Assembly: GCA_903813345.2 (NCBI GenBank)
Contig: CAIIXF020000568.1
Coordinates: 1-62,000, forward strand
Direction: 5' to 3'
From: Owenia fusiformis
Taxonomy: Eukaryota; Annelida; Polychaeta; Sabellida; Oweniidae
Length of the DNA: 62,000 nucleotides
The notes under the pieces are model-generated. The model saw only the letters and a program-made list of their open reading frames with translations. It did not search any database and had not been told where the DNA came from. Position numbers and translations under genes: made by a program. Shown piece by piece: positions 48,314-59,900 of the stretch. Within the stretch, counting starts at the first letter, position 1; every line of letters starts with the position of its first letter.

Positions 48314-49322
48314 GACGGTAAGTGATATTCATCACGCCTAACCATCGACAAGGTACAGTGACAAAATCTACGTAATACCGTAGTACACTTTCGATGTATG
48401 ATGTCACTTTTTAACGGATTTTAAGCAAAGACAATGATGCAGGTGTGATGTAGGTTTTAAAAAATTAATCTTGGGAATACTTGAAAGATTTCATGTTTAA
48501 TTTCGTGTGTATTCGTGTAGGAAGACATTTAACTTTCTAATAACGTTAAAAGATTTTCGAACGGTGCTCAATTTTTTTCGTAGTCAATCTACCCACGAAA
48601 ATTGATCGGTTGGAAAATGTTGGGTTTTTCACATTTCTTTTGATCATTTTTTCCCCTGTTGCCTAAGAGTGTCGATTATTTTTATGAGAATATGTTTCTC
48701 TATACTACACAATTTAGGACGGGTGGAGATTAATAAATATTCGAGTATTTATTGTAATTTAAAAAAATCAAAAATGCGCGTTGTCAACTCGAATGTACGT
48801 TGTCCCTGTAATTGATAGACGTCCTTGGATAATAATGGGACAACGTACATTCGAGTTGACAACATACACTTAAGATTTTTTAAATTATAGCCAAAATGTT
48901 AATACTTATTAAATCTTCAACAGACCTTAATTGTGCTGGTTAAAGAAACATATTCTCAAAAAAAATTTTCGACACTCTTAGACGACAGGGGAGGAAATGA
49001 TCAGAGGAAATGTGTAAAAACACAACATTTTCCAACCGACAAATTATATGGGTAGATTGATTCCGAAAAAAATCGAGCACTGTTCGAAAATCTTTTAACG
49101 TTATTAGAAAGTTAAATGTCTTCCTAAACGAATACACAAAAAATCATACATGACCTCCTTAATGCATTCCTCAGATTATTTTTTAAAACCTACATCAAAG
49201 CTACATCATTATCTTTGCTTCAAATCGGTTAAATAGTGACATCGTACATCAAAAGTGTACTACGGTATATTTTGCCACTGTACCTTGTCGATGGTTAGGC
49301 GTGATGAATATCGCTTGCCGTC
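48314..49322. mobile_element. About 1-kb near-perfect palindromic element
   Basis: The left arm from GACGGTAAGTGATATTCATC (48314) is mirrored by the right arm ending in its complement at 49322. The arms are about 490 bp each, with scattered mismatches, and meet around 48806-48838. The innermost stem, GTTGTCAACTCGAATGTACG on both sides, is perfect for 26 bp. No protein frame is conserved. It lies immediately after the FQQDG codons of the transposase remnant; it either inserted there or replaced the 3' part. Confidence 0.82.
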
Positions 49323-51499
49323 GAACAATCAGATAAGGAAGCCGTTCGCGGGCACCCTTGCATCGTTGATAACGGTATAAGATATTGTGCTCGGACTCCT
49401 ATCTTGGGTCGCAGTTATCCGACCCGAATGCAACACATGTGTGATACCTGAATGTTTGACGTTTGAAAGACCAATGACAGAAATCTGATAGATAAATACA
49501 TTGATCCTTCGGTATAACTGAATTCATGTCTTGAATGAATGTAAATGAAGATGGCCAAGAGACCAGTTGTTTGCTGTCAAGTAAACGACTGGGACGAGTT
49601 AAGAGGATGAGAAAGTATGTACATGTAGCACTTGATGGAACCTATGTGGAGGGCCCTGTAGAATGAATGTGGCATGAATACCACATAGTGAATAATAAGC
49701 TATGGCATAACAAAATGGGGCAATTCATGACCAGCATGGTTTGTTTTGTCCAGCCTGCATTCAACTGCATTGCATATTAAACAAGCTACACGTACACATT
49801 ATGTAAAATAGCTTCAGAATGTTTGACGCCACGTCAGTCCCGGGGTACCTATACCTCCTTCGTGGAAATACAGATACATCAAAATATATTAAATGTTTTG
49901 TTTTCATATCTTCAGAGTTGATAGATTATTGAATGATGTATCACTAGTAAGAAAATCAAAGGGATTGGTCTATAAAAAGCATCTGTGTAAAAAGCGTACA
50001 TTACTTATTGATCACCCCTCGTATAGGCTATATAATAAATCTTGAATCTTACATCTAACTGACCAATCAGCTCGCTTTCCCCCAAGGTATTGTGCTTTTT
50101 AAATTTATGACTAAAAAAACATTAAGGTAAACTATTTATTTAAAGCCTCAAACTCGACATGTATCATGTTTTATATTTTTCATGAAATTAACAGTTACAT
50201 TTATTTCTCTTAGTAAACAAATAGCCACTTATTCTCAGAACCATCCACTTATTCTTATTTTTCAGATTTTTGGGACTTTCTGATCATTTAACAGAACAAT
50301 ATGTTTGTACTTCAATATTCAACATTTGCCACATATTTCCATGTAACACAAGAGGCTTTATTGAATAATTAGATAATTTTAAGGTGTTGATAGATTTACT
50401 TTTTAAAGGCCCTGTTCAAAGTTTGAAAATATTATCTAATCATTCAAATACTTGTATTATTTGTCATTCCTAAAAATTTGTTTGAGACATTTTTCAAAAA
50501 GCGTACTACTGAAAAGGTTTCTTCGATATCTTGGTTTCATCAAATACAATACTATAAAGGCCTACTATAAAACACATTTTTTCTTCAAATAAAATTTAAT
50601 TTCCTTTTTATCAATATGCTAAACCTTCAAAATAAAGCAATATCTATCTTATCTTAACTGTAATAACTGTAATAACTGTTGATAAAGTTTCATATTTCAC
50701 ATTTTATAACATTGAGTCAGCCTACAATACATACCAAAGTACATTAAACTTTTCCTGAGGCCTTTAAGACTATTTTGATTTACTTTTAAAGTCAAATAAT
50801 GACAAGTAATTAGGGGGATTAAGATACACGTTTTTTAAAGAAACGTGTACGTAAATGAATGAATTGAGAGCGGGACAGTAATACTCGCCATTAGACATTG
50901 ATGCACTGTTCTGTTTTCCAAAGTCAAAGTAAAATGAGTGCATTGCCATAACCTGATAAACTTGTCCCCAAGGTAGGGAAATCAGTTGCTTGATTACATC
51001 GTGTCTTTTAAGTACTTGACTACACGTTTTTAGTCAAACGAGTACTGTAGTTCATAAATTGATTCGAATGGGAACCAATAATTATAATTGCTGTTAAAAT
51101 TGTTTACATATCGCTTGTTCTTTCCTTCAGTTAACTATTTATACCCCTAGTGCTTTGGAAAGTGAAACAACTGTGGTGACTGTTGGCTCATTTTTGGATG
51201 GTTCATTCAATGTGAGCAACGAGGTTGCCGTTGACACCAACACCTATTAATTATATAAAGTACCTAATAAAGATACGCCACAAGGCAGAAGCCCCAAATA
51301 TCACTTAAAGAGGGCCACACCCTCAAGGCTTTCTAACTCTAGGGTTGGTTTATAGTGATAGCAGGCATACATGTCCATCCTGGCTGCAAGGGTATTTCAC
51401 AAGTATATAATGAATATATATATGAATTTAAGCATAAATGAAGTCCTTTGAAGAAGGATGTACATGTCTTTAAAGAAAGATAACGATATATTACATAAT
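49323..51499. other. Gene-free stretch
   Basis: I find no continuation of the transposase, no inverted end matching 47410, and no exon. A short AACTGTAAT triplication lies near 50656. Confidence 0.4.
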
Positions 51500-51811
51500 G
51501 TTTTGATCACCATTTGTAACAAAAACACAAATGCATTATATCTAGCGTGAAATTCGCCTATCAATCATTTTCTGAGACACTAAAAGTGCGAATTTCACGA
51601 TATCACAACCTATGGTATAATGCATCTTTAACCACGACACGCGTGAATGATTTCTTTGGTGGATTAAATCGTTTTTACACATTGATGGAATGGGACAAGT
51701 TCCACAGAGAATTAAATTATGTTAAAATATCGTTCTAAACCTGAAGTGGAAAGACTAGCGAACCATTCCCCTACGTGACAGACTTTACATCTGCATGGTG
51801 ATTATATATAT
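51500..51811. repeat. 312-bp tandem duplication, unit A
   Basis: GATCACCATTTGTAAC at 51505 and 51817 marks two units. Both continue with TGAAATTCG, GAGAC/GAGC and AAAAGTG(C/T)GAATTTC, and, past the insertion in unit B, with TTTACACATTGATGG, GACAAG and CACAGAGA. Confidence 0.65.
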
Positions 51812-51940
51812 TTTTTGATCACCATTTGTAACTTTATTATCGAAATCGCGGATATATACCTACTCTTCTTGAAATTCGATTCATTCGCCAACATACGATA
51901 CTCTGAGCTTTTAAAAGTGTGAATTTCGCTTTAATATTGA

Positions 51941-53946
51941 CATACCTGCCAACCTACCGTATTTTTACGGGAATCTACCGTAAATTTTTCGTTTTTCTGT
52001 AAAAAAATGACAAACTGCCGTAAGAAAATGCCATTTTTTTCCCGTAAAAACGCCCGTAAAAAAATCTACCGTAATTTTTTTTTTAAAAACTCGTTTTTTT
52101 CCATGATAACGGCCGTAAATTCTACCGTAAATTTTTGAAAATCTACCGTAAATGTTTGAAAATCTACCGTATTTCTGCTAAAATCAACAGTATTTTTGTT
52201 CAAACTACCGTAAAATCTCCCGTTTTTGTTTGGAAATGCTTAAAATTGAAGTCTTTCTGTACTGTCCCTGTAATAACCTTTACCAAACCGAATATATGGT
52301 ATCGGCAGGATATTGAATCGATTCAAAATTCTAAATTACATTCCCCGTCCGGGAAAGTCCATGAAGTTCGTAAACAGACCGCAGAACGTTGTAGCTACGT
52401 TCATTCAGTTCGCACACAGTTTAAAACCGATTCGGCAACGTTTTGCAGAACGCAGAGACAACTGTTTCTGGTGTGATAGCTATTTTTGTTAATTCGTTCA
52501 TAAGCAGTTTTTAATACGTTCATCTCGTCTTTATTCCGTCTGCAGTACGTTGGTATCAAGTTTAGATGGGGTTAAATTGTGCGTTCGTCTGGTCTACACA
52601 ACGTAACCAAGCAGTTCAATTACGTCCTTAATCAGTTTAAACCAGTTGACAATTAGTTGTACCTCGTTCTCAATACGTCCTAATATGTTACTGAATTATC
52701 CACCAAATTTCCATACGGTTGAACTCGTTCTAAAATAGTAAACATCATGTCCCTAATCCGTGCAGAACGCATTTATTTTTTTCGGTCGAGTTGGGTCTGT
52801 CTACGAACAGAATGAACGAGCTACAAACGGACTAGATTGGGGTACTCACGGCTGCAATTTACGCCTGACTACACAACGTCGTAATACGTCCCTAGTAGCT
52901 TTGAAGTACGACACTTCCGTGCGCCCAGGTCGTCTTAAGTACGTTATCACTCGTGCTGATTGCAGAACGTGACGATCACCAGAAAATTTTGAGCATGCTC
53001 TAAGTTCTGGAGGACCTACTCGTTCAAGTAGTTTCATGAAGTTTGTAACAGATCCCAAACGGTTCTTAGTGGGTTCTTAGTACGTCAAATCCGTTCGTGC
53101 ACATTTTAAGCCTGTTTTCGAGAACGTAGTGAGAACTAGTTTGGTGTGATAACAGGGTTAACATACTGTTTTATTCATTAGTTTTTTAGAAATCTACCGC
53201 AAAAACTACCGCATTTTTTCAAAATCGAACGCAAAACTACTGCATTTTTTCAATTTTTTCCGCAAAACTAGTTTTTCTAAAATCTACCGCAAAAACTACC
53301 GCATTTTTTCAAAATCTACCGTAAAAGTACGCATCTTTTGCATATCTTCCGCAAAAGTACCCGTTTTTCAAAAAATTACCGTAAAAACTACCGCATTTTT
53401 CGAAATCTACCGTAAAACTACAGCATTTTTTCAAAATCTTCCACAAAACTACCGGTTTTTAAAAAACCACCGTAAAAACTACCGCATTTTTTCAAAATCT
53501 ACCGTAAAACTACCGCATTTTTTCAGAATCTTCCGCAAAACTACCGATTTTTCAAAAAACTACCGTAAAAACTACCGTATTTTTAAAAATCTACCCTAAA
53601 ACTACCGCATTTTTTCTAAATCCTCTGTAAAACTACCGCTTTTTTAAAATTTCTACCGCAAAATTACACTTTTTCCAAAAATCTACCCCAAACCTCTGAA
53701 ACTACAGTATTTTTTAAAAATCTACCGCAAAAACTACCGTTTTTTTTAAAATTTCCCGCAAAAACTACCGTATTTTCTTAATCTACCGCAAAAACTACCT
53801 TTTTTTTACAAATCTACCGCAAAAACTACCGGATTTTTGTTGAAAAATACCGTAAAATCTATCGCATTTTGAAAAAATCTACCGCAAAAATACAGCAATT
53901 TTAAAAAAATCTACCGCAAAATTTTGGTCTTAGGTTGGCAGGTATG
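51941..53946. mobile_element. 2-kb TIR element filled with a TACCGYAAAA minisatellite
   Basis: Perfect 16-bp inverted ends, CATACCTGCCAACCTA and TAGGTTGGCAGGTATG, are flanked by ATTGA on both sides (51936-51940 and 53947-53951). The left (51950-52230) and right (53185-53930) interiors consist of short A/T-run units such as ATCTACCGCAAAAACTACCG, irregularly repeated. No transposase frame is present, so it is nonautonomous. The superfamily is unassigned; the 5-bp duplication is read directly. Confidence 0.85.
52250..53165. other. ACGT-rich core inside the TIR element
   Basis: In contrast to the surrounding minisatellite, this segment holds at least a dozen ACGT tetramers (AACGTT, TACGTC, TACGTT). 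Its ends are related direct repeats of about 118 bp (52361-52479 and 53036-53152: ATGAAGTT(C/T)GTAA at the start, GTGTGATA at the end). Open frames at 52135-52476 and 52760-52972 have no known motif and overlap the repeats. Confidence 0.5.
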
Positions 53947-54135
53947 ATTGATGAATCAAATCATCTTTACACATTGATGGTACTGGACAAGACGTTTCAC
54001 AGAGATATAAAGTATAAAAATACGTAAAAGTGTACTTTCATACCTGAAGCGCAGAAGGAAATGCTCCACAATCCCACATACGAAAACTGAAGTCACGTGA
54101 CAGATTATACCCACCGTGAAATTTTACATTTACTT

Positions 54136-54738
54136 TATTGGGTCTATATAATCGGTAATAAGTGGAGACCAAATACAGTGCTCTCATCACACTCTGAATG
54201 AATGTTCTCTCTGCCAGCATAACCAAAATTAAAAGATGCGACCATTTATCACCATTTATCATTGAGATATGACATGTTACAAAAAATATGCTGGCACAGT
54301 TCAAATAAAGGCATTGTATTTTAGAATTCATAAAATGATGAGCAAAAATGTTTAGTTTCAGTTATGTTCAATTACAGGAAAAATGCCAATTTTTAATTTT
54401 AACACTTATTTGTTTTCACTGGCAAGCGAGGAGACTTTTGGGACCCATCCCCTATTTTCGGGGCCACCCCTGGTGTCTTGTTATAACATCCTTGTAACTA
54501 CAGTGCGAAGTTGGTTAATGCGTTGTTGATTAAGCATGATAACGATTTTATGTGTGGATGGGGAGGGGGGGGGTTCGAGCGCTGACATCTTTTATCAAAG
54601 AATCTGCAGCTGCATCAACATAAGAACCTTAGTAAAATGTGTCATAAAACAATTTCGATCTTGGACAAAATAATTAGGTGTGTTGAATAATATTTTTCAT
54701 TACGTTTTGCATATGTACATCGTGACATTCAAAGAAAG
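54136..54738. other. Downstream region of the CILP-like gene
   Basis: Presumed 3' UTR and flank on the minus strand. No AATAAA in the minus sense was found within 300 bases of the stop; an ATTAAA variant lies near 54393. A G-run is at about 54559-54573. Confidence 0.4.
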
Positions 54739-56969
54739 TTAATCACAAACAAACTCAAGTCCTATGCCTGAACCATAATCAGTTTCATCATCCTTGCAGG
54801 ACAGCGATTGCTTAGAAATAGAGCCGCATTCGCACCTCCTTCTCGCGACATTTCTTGCATCGTTACCATTGTCATCGTACAGCCCAAAGTCTTTCCCAAA
54901 TGGATCACTATCTATTGGTTGAAGAAACGAAAATATGGAATTTGAGTTTTGCTCAGTAGGCCTGTTATCAAGCAACACTTGCTTCGCTGAATTCAAACGA
55001 CAGTTAGTTCCCTGAACGTGAATGTCCACCTGTGTTCTATCAATCCCATTTGGAAATATCTTCCCGGACGTCTTGATTTCTACACATGTTATTTGTCGGT
55101 ACGTTGTCTCTTCTTTGATTCCATACAATTGGCCGATTACTGTTGGATTCTGACCACCTTTACTCACTGCGCGGACTTCTGATTCACCTGAGGACCTCCT
55201 AGTGACTTTCACTTTTAGGTATACGAATTTCGATGGAAGATTAGGAAACCAAGCTAGTGAAAGCGCTGCTTTGTTCGGGCAATCCCTCGGTGTAAGGCAC
55301 ACTTGATATGAGTATGAATGAGACCCTGGCCTGTAAAATCTGAAATGCGGACTTGATGACGATTCCGAGGAGTCCATACATTCTTTGAATGCAACTGCAA
55401 CTGGGTACCTGCACCCCCATCTATTGCACAATCTACAAACTGCCTTGGTCGGATTTTTGTTACAGTTTTTACATTCATCGCTGTCCCGAGAGAGACATCC
55501 ACTTGTGGAAGTTGAATAAAATATTGGACCATATTCTGGAGCTGTTGTAGCTTTTACTTTGGCCACAGCATTATAGTCTTTCCCATTTCCATCTTGGCCG
55601 AAGGTTTCTAGCGTAACATCAACACCAGCTATGTTTGGTTTACTTCCTCCCAATGATATAGACGTTTGAAGAGAACCTTCTGCATCAGTTCGTCCAGTAT
55701 CAGTTGCCCGGATGTAACCATGAAACTGTCCGTTTTGGCACACAGTCATTATACAATTACCTTCAGATCGTTCCAATCCTGGTCCTCCATTACGTGCGTT
55801 TCGGCCTGTAGTATAACGACGTATACCACCCGTGAACGCGTTCTGCGCGATAACAGTTGGTTCAAAAGCAGATGCTGACAATGGTGACTGGCTTGAGGAG
55901 TCTTTGTAAGCCCTGACGTTTACATAACAATAGTCAAGGACTTTTCTGTCAAAGTTAACCCAATAATAATCTCTGATGACGATATCTCCAACGAAGATAG
56001 TGTACGACTGACGTTTCCTGCGTAATGAAAGCGAGCGAGTAGACGATATTGGACGCAGTGGGCCTTCGACAACCCATCTTCCCGTGTCAGCGTTATAGGT
56101 CCAGAGCTTGACATCAGTATAGCTTGCGTTCGTTTCCCCGATGAACTCAGCCTCCACTGCAACCTCGACTTTTCCCTTGAGACTCAATGGTTTTCCATTG
56201 GCATCATTAAAACTCATGTGGAATTGTCCTTGGGTGTCCAACTGTTCTACCTCACCATTTTCATTTACAGAAGTTAGATCCCCTGGCATTTCATCAATGC
56301 TGGCGGGATCTCTGGGATCAATAAAGTCTATAGACGCCTTGACCGTTCCTTCATATTTTTCACCGTTATTTGTGTAAAAAGAGTCACCCGGAATATGCAG
56401 TTCAGCAGCAGGCTCATTAGTGGAAAGATCTCTAGCCATGGGCATGCTTTGAGCTTGTTTGGAATCGATCTCTACGATATTGGACTTTCTCTTTATCGGG
56501 AAATCTTTCAAAAAAGTTCCCGAGAAATCCCTCGGAAGATCGAACGCTTTGGATGTTTCAATAAAATCATCGGGTATCAGATTCTCTCGGATCATCACCA
56601 CTATTCTTGTCGTTGGACGTGGTATTTTGAACTCGAATTCCCCATCTAAGCCGGTAAATGATACTTTCTCGCCATTTAAAAAGACATCGCCATAGAGCAA
56701 CGGACGATTGATGTCCCTTGAATCATATGCTCTTCCTTTGAACACCCCTTCAACTGGAACATAAGTGATAGCGGTTGGTTCATTTTCATCCAGAGGATTC
56801 GAAGTATTTAATTGGTTGCATGACATGCATCCACACTCTAGAGTCACTACGGCACTCAGGTTGTAGCCATTACAAGACAACTGGCGGACTTCTTGTCTGG
56901 TTGGACCACAGCAATACTCCGCTGCTTCTACCATATCGGACACTAAGCACGAGTTTCTCTGACATTTAC
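54739..56969 (-). CDS. CILP-like exon 8: large CILP C-terminal region
   Basis: Acceptor CATTCTTTTTAG, then 2231 nt to TAA at 54739-54741. It begins GKCQRNSCLVSDMVEAAEYC. Recognisable CILP blocks: EYCCGPTRQEVRQLSCNGY; a carboxypeptidase-regulatory-like sandwich (VFKGRAYDSRDINRP...YGDVFLNG, VSFTGLDGEFEF); ELHIPGDSFYTNNGEKYEG, VKASIDFIDPRDP; VKLWTYNADTGRWVVEGPL; then SLRRKRQSYTIF, a furin-type site near residue 970 where CILP is known to be cleaved. The C-terminal half has HFRFYRPGSHSYSY, FVYLKVKVT, VIGQLYGIKEETT, FGKDFGLYDDNGNDA and the end GIGLEFVCD. The frame is intact and the C-terminus looks complete. Confidence 0.93.
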
Positions 56970-59900
56970 CTAAAAAGAATGACTAATATAAATTATTGAG
57001 ATAAAAGCGTTCGGATTACATGGATTAGGTTGTGTCCGGATTTCAACGTTTTTGCATCCGCAAGATTTTGTATTTTCAAGGGCTTTTCAAGCTTTTTAGT
57101 TGAAAGTCCATGGTATTTTATAGAAATGTAAATGGATTCTCGATGCATTTTAAGATTTCTATTGACAACTTAGCTTCATGCAAATGAATTTAGTCATGAA
57201 AGAAAGATTGGGACCTTAATGCCCTTTTGTTTTGATATCAGAACAAATCAGTGTTAAATTGAAAATATTTGAGCATTGTAAGAAATACAATGTATGTTAT
57301 AATTTGTGAAATTTTTTCCTATTAGACAGGTAAGATGTTCAAATATGAGTGTTCACACTATTCGAATAAGGTGTTCAGATTTTAAGTTTTTTAAGATGGG
57401 AGCCAATGGTAGGAAAAACGGAAAACGGAAAAACTGTGTGATAAGTGTGGCCTAAAGTGAGAAGAGACTTTTGGCACTCACCGACAGGAAACATGACATT
57501 GCCATTTTGTGGACAGTCTTTTGGTAGTTCTTTTAATTCTTCCGCGGGACTGGAGTCACAGAAATCACCCAAATTCTCTGTAAATTCATCATTATAATAT
57601 GAGCTATCATCATCTTGATTCACAAGGTTTTAGTTGCTCTCATTTCACTTTCAATATTTCTAGTAAGTATGTTATTCTTTTGACAGAGTAAACAAAACGA
57701 AATGCCAATGATACCCTCAGACCAAAGAATAATAGTATCAATGAATCCCAGTAATATCATACAAGGCAAACATCCATAGCTTCTTCCAAAACGTGGATAG
57801 TTAGCCTATTTGGTTATATAGTACTAAGTATAACATTGAATTTGTAAACGATAACATATGGTAGTCGCCTTTTCTTCATCATAGAATCGAACAAAGTAAG
57901 TAAAAACAATATGCAGAGTTATAGCTGAGACTAAGGTTATAGAGAGTCCATGAAATATGTCACCATTTCTTTATAGTGAGTGACAAATCTCACCTTTAAC
58001 AATGAGTTGTGCAGAGTCTGACATCATAGCAGCGTAATCATTGTTCGCTCTGCACTTGTACATTCCATTGTCGTCTAACTTCACCGACTCTATGAGGAGA
58101 ATATTGCTCTTGCCGTAAATATCTTCGTCCAAAAGATTACCATTTTTGAACCTAAAGAAAACGTAAAAATCATTTAAATCTAATAGACCAAGAATACTCA
58201 GATAATGGAACACAAAGGTTATGACCTTTCGCCGCGGTATCTGTTCGGGGCCTTCATCAATATTCAAGTTATAATAAAATCTATGTTGGCGCACGATCTT
58301 GTGATGCAAAAGTGTCGAAGATGAACCTTCAATGATCGTTCGTTAATTTTAAATCCCGAGCAATTCTCTCGTTTGATCACATATGTCAAGAATGATACTC
58401 TTTCCATAATTTCAAGACAAAACTTAGCTTTCTTAATATCAATTCAATGTTATCTCACCATTCGTAATATTCAGGAAATGGTTTACCAGTCGCCTCACAT
58501 GTAAAATTGATAGTGCTTCCAACTAACGCTACCTGGTCAAAAGGCTGCTTGTAGATTTCAATTTGCTCTGTAATATAAACACAATTGCTCATCGGTTGTG
58601 AGAATTAAACTCACGAGTCTTGTATTGCTGTATACATTCATCTTGATCTAGCTATATATAACATGTGACAGAAGGAATACACAGGTTGAACAGTACGGTA
58701 TACATTAAAAAATTAAAACATAAAAAAGGGAATGTCATCATTATACTATAACGTATCATTCGGTCTTTTTAGAGCTGTTTTATCTCCTACCAGTTCCTAT
58801 ACATTTTTGTATTGATTTTGTAAAAATGTACAAATATACTGTTTCATTATAAAAACTCACCTAATGCAGCAAGGATAACTACAGATGCGTTGCTCGCCTT
58901 CACTGTCGTATCAACATAACCAGTCTTCTTCACGACAATTGTATCACTGTTGCACAATCCTTCGACTGGTCGCGCCATCGTCACCCGTTATAGCCATGAC
59001 ACTATACGCTGTCTCGGCTCTTGCAACAGTTGCTGCAATGGGACCGTTCGGGAACTGTAAACTCCTACGGTTATTTGGCTCGTTGTACACTCACAAGCGG
59101 TACAGTCTCCGTTGAGAATACCATCAACACATGCGAAATTGCAATCTGTAAAGTAGACATACACCGTCTTCATAAGGTTCGCTTCCGGAAATCCCCGTTG
59201 GATGTTTTTTAAGTATACAAGGCCGAGATTTTATTTTATTTCACGATATTTGTTAAAATGGCCTATAAAAAAGTTTTAACCCGTAACAAAAAGGGGACTT
59301 CAGTTGACCAAACTTTTGATTGGGAACATGCACGAGTCCACATTCTCAAATGATACAAACGTGAGTTGGTTGTGTTGCTAGTGAAACCAAAATCTCACAT
59401 CTTTGTTGTCACCTAATCGTTCTTATTCAGATAAAGATTAAAACTGAATCCTACCTGGACATTTTCCTGGAGCGCATTCTCGTGAAATCTTAGTCAACCC
59501 ATCGCAATTGATGTCATTGACGCTTTGTTTCGTGCACACTCTTTGGCGAGTCCGGATTCCCTCACCACACGTGACAGAGCAATCATTCCATGTTCCCCAA
59601 GAGCTCCACGTCGCATATGTCACTGAACCTGAAATCCAAATGGCTTGCCCTTTACCAGCAGGCGAAACGCATTGATTAAAGAAATAACGATACGTGTTAT
59701 TGACATTGACCGATTTGGAATTAATAGACAGACAAGTACGAGGTCGTTCAAGGTTTGAATTTTTGATTTTTTTAGAACTAATTATCAAACACCAGACGAG
59801 AGATGTACCAAATATAGATTTAGGTCTATGGAAAGAAAGGCATTCATACCAGCAGCACCCAGAGTTGTTGTTTGAAGACTTGAAGTAACGTCATTGCCTT

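Larger units (their letters stand above)
51812..54135. repeat. 312-bp tandem duplication, unit B, split by an insertion
   Basis: Unit B runs from 51812 to 51940 and resumes at about 53952 (TGAATCAAATCATCTTTACAC). The 2006-bp element between the halves is absent from unit A, which gives an internal empty-site control. Confidence 0.65.

Noticed and set aside
52135-52476. 113-aa plus-strand open frame
   Set aside because: It spans the junction of minisatellite and ACGT-rich core and has no motif.
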